This document shows, piece after piece, positions 7,371 through 10,330 of a stretch of DNA of 10,330 nucleotides. The position numbers were made by a program, and so were the translations under genes. The DNA lies in the NCBI GenBank assembly GCA_050329575.1, contig JBHJOP010000054.1, forward strand, positions 1 through 10,330, written 5' to 3'. The stretch's first letter is position 1. Each line of letters starts with the position of its first letter. The notes beneath the pieces were generated by a model. It worked only from the letters and a program-made list of their open reading frames with translations, did not search any database and was not told the origin of the DNA. This DNA comes from JAUXFS01 sp050329575 (GTDB taxonomy: Bacteria > Pseudomonadota > Alphaproteobacteria > Rhodospirillales > Defluviicoccaceae).

Positions 7371-8438
7371 ATGAGACCGTCCGCCTGCGGCGCCGTGCCC
7401 CGTCGTCACGACCGCGTCGACACCCTGGTCGACGAAGCGGTCGACTGGGTCACCGCCCGCATCGCCGCCAAGCACGCCGACCGGCCGGCGATCGCCGGCA
7501 CCCTCGGCCGGCTGCCGACCGACGCCGAGGTGCGCGAGCAGGTGACGATGCTGGCCGTCGCCGCCGCCAGCCCGGCCGCGGAGGCGTTCCGCGACTATGT
7601 GCGCTGGCTGGCGGTGGTGCTGACCAGCCGCGGCGCCCCGGGGCAGACGCTGGGCGAAACCCTGACGCTGCTGCGCGCGTTCTTCGAACGCCGGCTGGAG
7701 CCGTCGGCGCGGGCGCCGGTGGTGGAGATGCTGCGCAGCGCGCTCGACGCCCTCGCCGAGGAGCACGACCGCGGCACGCCCGGCGACCACGGACAGGGCG
7801 CGGACGGCCTGCCGGGCGTCGAGCCTCTGACCCGCGGCCTGCTCGCCGGCGACATCGCGCGGGTGCGGTCGATCGCCATGGAGGCGTTCGCCGCGGAATG
7901 GGACTACATCGGCATCGCCACCCGGCTGTTCCAGCCCGCCCTCTACCGGATCGGCCTCCTGTGGCAGCACAACGAGATCACCGTCGCCGCGGAGCATCTG
8001 GCGACCGCGATCAGCCGCAATGTCCTCGCCCAGCTCTATCCGAGCGCCGAGTTCGCGCCGCCCACCGGCCGCCGGGCGCTGTTCGCCGCGGTCGCCGGCA
8101 ACGAGCACAGCCTCGGACCGAGGATGGTCAGCGACGCCTTCGAACTCGCCGGCTGGTCGGTGCAGTACCTCGGCGCCAACACGCCGACCGACGCCCTGGT
8201 GGCGCAGATCGAGGCGTGGCGGCCGGAGCTCGTCGGGCTGTCGGTGTCGCTGGTGCGCCAGCTGACCGACCTCAAGGACGCGGTCGCCGCGATCGGCGCC
8301 CGGTTCGGCGAGCGGCGCCCCAAGGTGATGGTCGGCGGCCTGCCGATCAACCAGATCGACGGGATCTGGCGCTGGAGCGGCGCCGATCTGTGGAGCCCCG
8401 GCGCCGACGCGGCGGTGCCCGCGGCCGTGGCGGCCTGA
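7371..8438 (+). CDS. Cobalamin (B12)-binding sensor protein, CarH/LitR-type B12 domain
   Basis: A 355-residue soluble protein. The N-terminal half (about 15-135) is all-helical and unrecognised; it has no helix-turn-helix of the MerR type. From about residue 150 there is a helical B12-cap domain containing W198-x9-E208-H209 (WQHNEITVAAEH), the tryptophan and Glu-His signature of B12 photoreceptors such as CarH. The Rossmann-like B12 domain follows. Its ligand motif is N244-E-H246-S-L-G249 (usual form D-x-H-x-x-G), so His246 is the expected lower axial ligand to cobalt. GLSVSL (about 289-294) and VGG (321-323) would line the nucleotide tail. No corrinoid methyltransferase gene is adjacent, which favours sensing over catalysis. 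The start is the first ATG after an in-frame TGA at 7305; the ribosome-binding site (AGGGA, 7356-7360) is modest. It probably acts with the PAS protein 49 nt downstream. AerR/PpaA-like antirepressors are an alternative relative. Confidence 0.85.
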   Translation: MRPSACGAVPRRHDRVDTLVDEAVDWVTARIAAKHADRPAIAGTLGRLPTDAEVREQVTMLAVAAASPAAEAFRDYVRWLAVVLTSRGAPGQTLGETLTLLRAFFERRLEPSARAPVVEMLRSALDALAEEHDRGTPGDHGQGADGLPGVEPLTRGLLAGDIARVRSIAMEAFAAEWDYIGIATRLFQPALYRIGLLWQHNEITVAAEHLATAISRNVLAQLYPSAEFAPPTGRRALFAAVAGNEHSLGPRMVSDAFELAGWSVQYLGANTPTDALVAQIEAWRPELVGLSVSLVRQLTDLKDAVAAIGARFGERRPKVMVGGLPINQIDGIWRWSGADLWSPGADAAVPAAVAA

Positions 8439-8487
8439 CCGCCGTGGCGGCGCCGCGCATCACCCTGCACGGAGGAACATCGATTCG

Positions 8488-9021
8488 ATGACCATCGCCA
8501 GCACAGCCGAGGCCGGAATGCAACCGTCGCGACCGTCGATCCCGTCCTGGCTCCGCGAACTCACGGCGGTGGCGGTGGCGATCGTCGGCCGCGACGGCCG
8601 CCTGCGGGACGGCAACCGCGGCTTCGCCGCGTTCCTGGCGGCGGCGGCCGGGCCGGACGCCGATGTCCGCGAGTTGTTCGTCAACCCGCGGTTCTCCCAG
8701 TTCGCGGTCCGCACCACCCGGCGCGCCGACCGCGTCCTCTACCGCGGCATCCTCAACCTCGGTCGTGGCGACCGCCGGGTGGCGTCGCTGAAGGGGACCG
8801 TCTACGGCTACGACGACGCGCTCCTTGTGGTCGCCGAGCACGACATCGCCGAGACAGAGCGCCTCAACGCCGCCCTGTGGCGTCTCAACCTCGACCTCGA
8901 GGCGAGTCAGCGGGACCTCGCCCGCCTCGCCCGCGAGGCCGAGTCCGACAAGGCGATGGCGGAAGCGGCCCTGCGCGATCGTGACGCGCTGCTGACCGCG
9001 CTCTCCGCCCGCGACGACTAG
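8488..9021 (+). CDS. PAS-domain protein with C-terminal coiled coil, no output domain
   Basis: A 177-residue cytoplasmic protein. Residues about 22-118 read as a PAS fold: WLRELTAVAVAIVGRDGRLRDGNRGFAAFL is a typical first strand pair and helix, and YRGILNLGRGDRRVASLKGTVYGYDDALLVVAEHDI gives the closing strands. Residues 119-175 form a long amphipathic helix (ETERLNAALWRLNLDLEASQRDLARLAREAESDKAMAEAAL), like the coiled-coil linker that usually leads to a histidine kinase or GGDEF domain. Here the protein simply ends and the opposite-strand gene begins 22 nt later, so nothing is left for an output domain. No cofactor-specific residue (for example a LOV cysteine motif) is visible. GGAGGAA (8471-8477) supports ATG 8488. 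It is probably co-transcribed with the cobalamin protein upstream and may be its partner. Confidence 0.75.
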   Translation: MTIASTAEAGMQPSRPSIPSWLRELTAVAVAIVGRDGRLRDGNRGFAAFLAAAAGPDADVRELFVNPRFSQFAVRTTRRADRVLYRGILNLGRGDRRVASLKGTVYGYDDALLVVAEHDIAETERLNAALWRLNLDLEASQRDLARLAREAESDKAMAEAALRDRDALLTALSARDD

Positions 9022-9059
9022 CCCGCGCGCGCCGGCGGCAGCTCTACTGCGGCGCGGGC
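9021..9059. terminator. Weak candidate bidirectional terminator hairpin
   Basis: Between two converging genes, GCCCGCGC (9021-9028) pairs with GCGCGGGC (9052-9059), and an inner GCAG (9038-9041) pairs with CTGC (9047-9050). It overlaps the final codons of the minus-strand gene. No T-tract is present on either side, so termination is uncertain. Confidence 0.3.
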
Positions 9060-9646
9060 TTCGCGGTGTCCTTGCCGGCGGCCGTGGTCGGCACCAGCAC
9101 CTCGGCGATCCCCTTCGCCAGCCCCTGCTGGACGTCCTCCATGTCGGTGACGGCGCCGTAGATGCCGCCGAAGGCGAACTGCTTGGAGACCTCGTAGCTG
9201 CCGAGCGCCGCCTGGGTCTGCTCGTCCCACAGCTTGACGTTCGACCCGACACGGATCTGCCCGAGCCCGGCCAGCATGAACCGGCCGAAGGCGCTGCCCT
9301 TGTCGTACTCGGTGAACAGGATGTTCATGTGCAGCGTCTTCGCCGGCTCGGACCCGGCCGCGGCGGCCGGCGTCGTGCCCGGCTCGACGAAGACGAAGCG
9401 GCCGGGGGCGCGCTCGTGCAACTCCCCCTTGACCATGGCGACGACGCCTTGGCGTTCGTGGTCGGGAATGAACACCCCGGAGCCGGCCTCCGAGGTGACG
9501 ACCAGCATCTTGTAGGCGCCGAGATCGACCGCGGGCGGCGGCTCCGTCGCCACCGGCGTCGGCGTGCTGTGGGCGCAGCCGCCCAGCACCGCCATCAGCG
9601 CCAACCCGCCCACCAGCCACGCCCTTGCGATCGATGGTGCAGACAT
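9044..9646 (-). CDS. DUF4410-like lipoprotein
   Basis: A 200-residue secreted lipoprotein. Residues 1-24 are a signal peptide with lipobox L-G-G-C (Cys24). A Thr/Pro-rich spacer (about 28-39) is followed by a compact domain (about 44-185). Its pattern is an opening strand (YKMLVVTSEAG), a helix leading to FVFVEPG, then HMNILFTEYDKGSAFGRFMLAGLGQIRVGSNVKLWDEQT and a final helix (MEDVQQGLAKGIAEVL). The run of small Gly-rich segments followed by a strand and WDEQTQAALG resembles DUF4410, a family of unknown function; this call is by eye. The tail (187-200) is Lys/Ala/Pro-rich. The frame stays open to 9811, but ATG 9646 is preferred because only that start puts the signal peptide at the N-terminus. 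A purine-rich GGGGGATCAGGAG precedes it. It is convergent with the PAS gene. Confidence 0.75.
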   Translation of the reverse strand: MSAPSIARAWLVGGLALMAVLGGCAHSTPTPVATEPPPAVDLGAYKMLVVTSEAGSGVFIPDHERQGVVAMVKGELHERAPGRFVFVEPGTTPAAAAGSEPAKTLHMNILFTEYDKGSAFGRFMLAGLGQIRVGSNVKLWDEQTQAALGSYEVSKQFAFGGIYGAVTDMEDVQQGLAKGIAEVLVPTTAAGKDTAKPAPQ

Positions 9647-9758
9647 CTCCTGATCCCCCACGACTGCGACGCGCCCGCACGAAACGCCGGCGCTACGGGC
9701 AACCGACCCGCCCGCGGCACCGCCCCGGCCGAGCGCCGTCAACACCCAATGACCATAA

Positions 9759-9767
9759 AGAATACCA
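9759..9767 (-). promoter_or_regulatory. Possible extended -10 promoter for the DUF4410-like gene
   Basis: On the minus strand TGGTATTCT fits an extended -10 (TGn plus TATTCT, four of six bases). It lies in an AT-rich island (about 9747-9776) within the otherwise GC-rich gap 9647-9875, some 115 nt before the start at 9646. No -35 is evident. This gap holds no other gene I can support. Confidence 0.25.
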
Positions 9768-9875
9768 CGAAATTCGCGCCACCGCGAGCACGCCGCGGCC
9801 CCGCGGCGCACCCCGTCGAGCGCGGAACAACGCTCCTCCCCTCGCCGTCACCGCGCCACCCCCCGCCCGCGCCCG

Positions 9876-10330
9876 CTAATCCCTCCCGCCCGACCGATCG
9901 CCCCCCGCCAGCGCCGCGATCGCGGCGTCGATCGCCCGCAACCGGCTTTCGAAATCCTCGCGATACTGCTGGTACCCAGCGTCGGCGACGACTCGCCAAG
10001 CGGCGTCGATGGCGCGGCGCGCCTCAGCGAGCAGGGCGGCGTCCCCCGTCCGCTGCCCCCACGTCGCCAGCGCGGTGCCGAGGTTGTTCTGGGTCGTCGC
10101 CCACTGCAGCGGCACCCGCTCGCGGGTCCGTTCCCCCAGCGCCGCCCGGTACGCCGCCATCGCCTCCTCGAGCCGTGCCGTGCCGCTCTCCCGCTCCCCC
10201 AGCGCCGCCAGCGCAAGTCCCAGATTGTTCTGGGTTGCCGCCCAGTCCAGCGGTACCTGCTCGCGGGTAAATTCCTCCAGCGCCGCCCGGTACGCCGCCA
10301 CCGCCTCCCCGAGCCGTGCCGTGCCGCTCT
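9876..10330 (-). CDS. C-terminal part of a tetratricopeptide-repeat protein (cut by window edge)
   Basis: The reading frame enters from beyond 10330 and ends at TAG 9876-9878; about 150 residues are visible. It shows two 47-residue helical repeats, each running SGTARL-EAMAAYRAAL-ERTRE-VPL-WA-TQNNLG-ALA-LGER. The second grades into a capping region (LAEARRAIDAAWRVV...) and a charged tail ending GGDRSGGRD. The AYRAALEE / TQNNLGLALA pattern is the TPR type of long-repeat proteins common in Rhodospirillales and cyanobacteria. A GTG at 10301 lies inside a repeat and is not a credible start, because the repeat sequence continues in frame to the edge. TPRs bind other proteins. Any N-terminal effector (such as a protease, CHAT or TIR domain) would lie outside, so function cannot be assigned. 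Confidence 0.85.
   Translation of the reverse strand, partial: SGTARLGEAVAAYRAALEEFTREQVPLDWAATQNNLGLALAALGERESGTARLEEAMAAYRAALGERTRERVPLQWATTQNNLGTALATWGQRTGDAALLAEARRAIDAAWRVVADAGYQQYREDFESRLRAIDAAIAALAGGDRSGGRD
10000..10330. repeat. Tandem 141-bp coding repeat (TPR units)
   Basis: The DNA repeats with a 141-bp period, equal to 47 codons. Positions 10141-10189 and 10282-10330 match at 47 of 49 bases. The segments near 10081-10140 and 10222-10281 match less well. The unit nearest 10000 is degenerate, as expected for the terminal repeat. The array continues beyond the window. Confidence 0.8.

Noticed and set aside
9022..9043. Frameshifted kinase remnant after the PAS gene
   Set aside because: Only 22 nt separate the PAS stop from the convergent gene, and no kinase-like sequence appears in other frames beyond it.
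9647..9811. N-terminal extension of the DUF4410-like lipoprotein to 9811
   Set aside because: It would bury the lipoprotein signal peptide about 55 residues inside the protein.
9329..10270. Plus-strand frame rich in Pro, Arg and Ala at the right end
   Set aside because: It runs opposite a DUF4410-like gene and a TPR gene, both with recognisable protein patterns, and its product is low-complexity.

Overview
This is a GC-rich window (roughly 70 % by eye, with strongly G/C-biased third codon positions). It looks chromosomal and comes from a Gram-negative bacterium. Lipoprotein signal peptides, an OmpA-type peptidoglycan-binding protein, a periplasmic binding protein and a Rhodospirillales-style TPR protein all suggest an alphaproteobacterium. 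That taxonomic call is an inference from composition and gene style, not a measurement.

Layout. Positions 99-410 (+) hold a small helical lipoprotein. Positions 653-1501 (+) hold an OmpA-family lipoprotein, preceded by a promoter-like stretch with two inverted repeats and followed by a convincing intrinsic terminator. Positions 1714-7238 (+) are a complete, tightly packed dipeptide ABC importer operon, dppA-dppB-dppC-dppD-dppF: periplasmic binding protein, two permeases and two ATPases. The last three junctions are 2 nt apart, 1 nt overlapping and 4 nt overlapping, so translation is probably coupled. Positions 7371-8438 and 8488-9021 (+) form a two-gene sensory module: a cobalamin-binding protein with the W-x9-EH signature of CarH/LitR-type B12 photoreceptors, then a PAS plus coiled-coil protein with no visible output domain. 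Positions 9044-9646 (-) encode a lipoprotein resembling DUF4410, convergent with the sensor pair. Positions 9876-10330 (-) are the C-terminal part of a TPR protein with 47-residue repeats that runs off the right edge.

How it works together. The Dpp proteins form one machine. DppA captures dipeptides (in E. coli also haem and 5-aminolevulinate) in the periplasm, DppBC form the channel, and DppDF power it. The B12/PAS pair is the least conventional part. It looks like a signal-input module in which cobalamin binding (possibly light sensing) and PAS sensing lie on separate proteins, and neither protein has a recognisable DNA-binding, kinase or cyclase domain. Its output partner is not in this window.

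Non-coding DNA is limited to gaps under 250 bp. No tRNA, rRNA, CRISPR array, insertion sequence or riboswitch was recognised. The most notable non-coding signals are a long hairpin at the left edge, two dyads before the OmpA-family gene, and an array of GGTT-type half-sites before the cobalamin protein.
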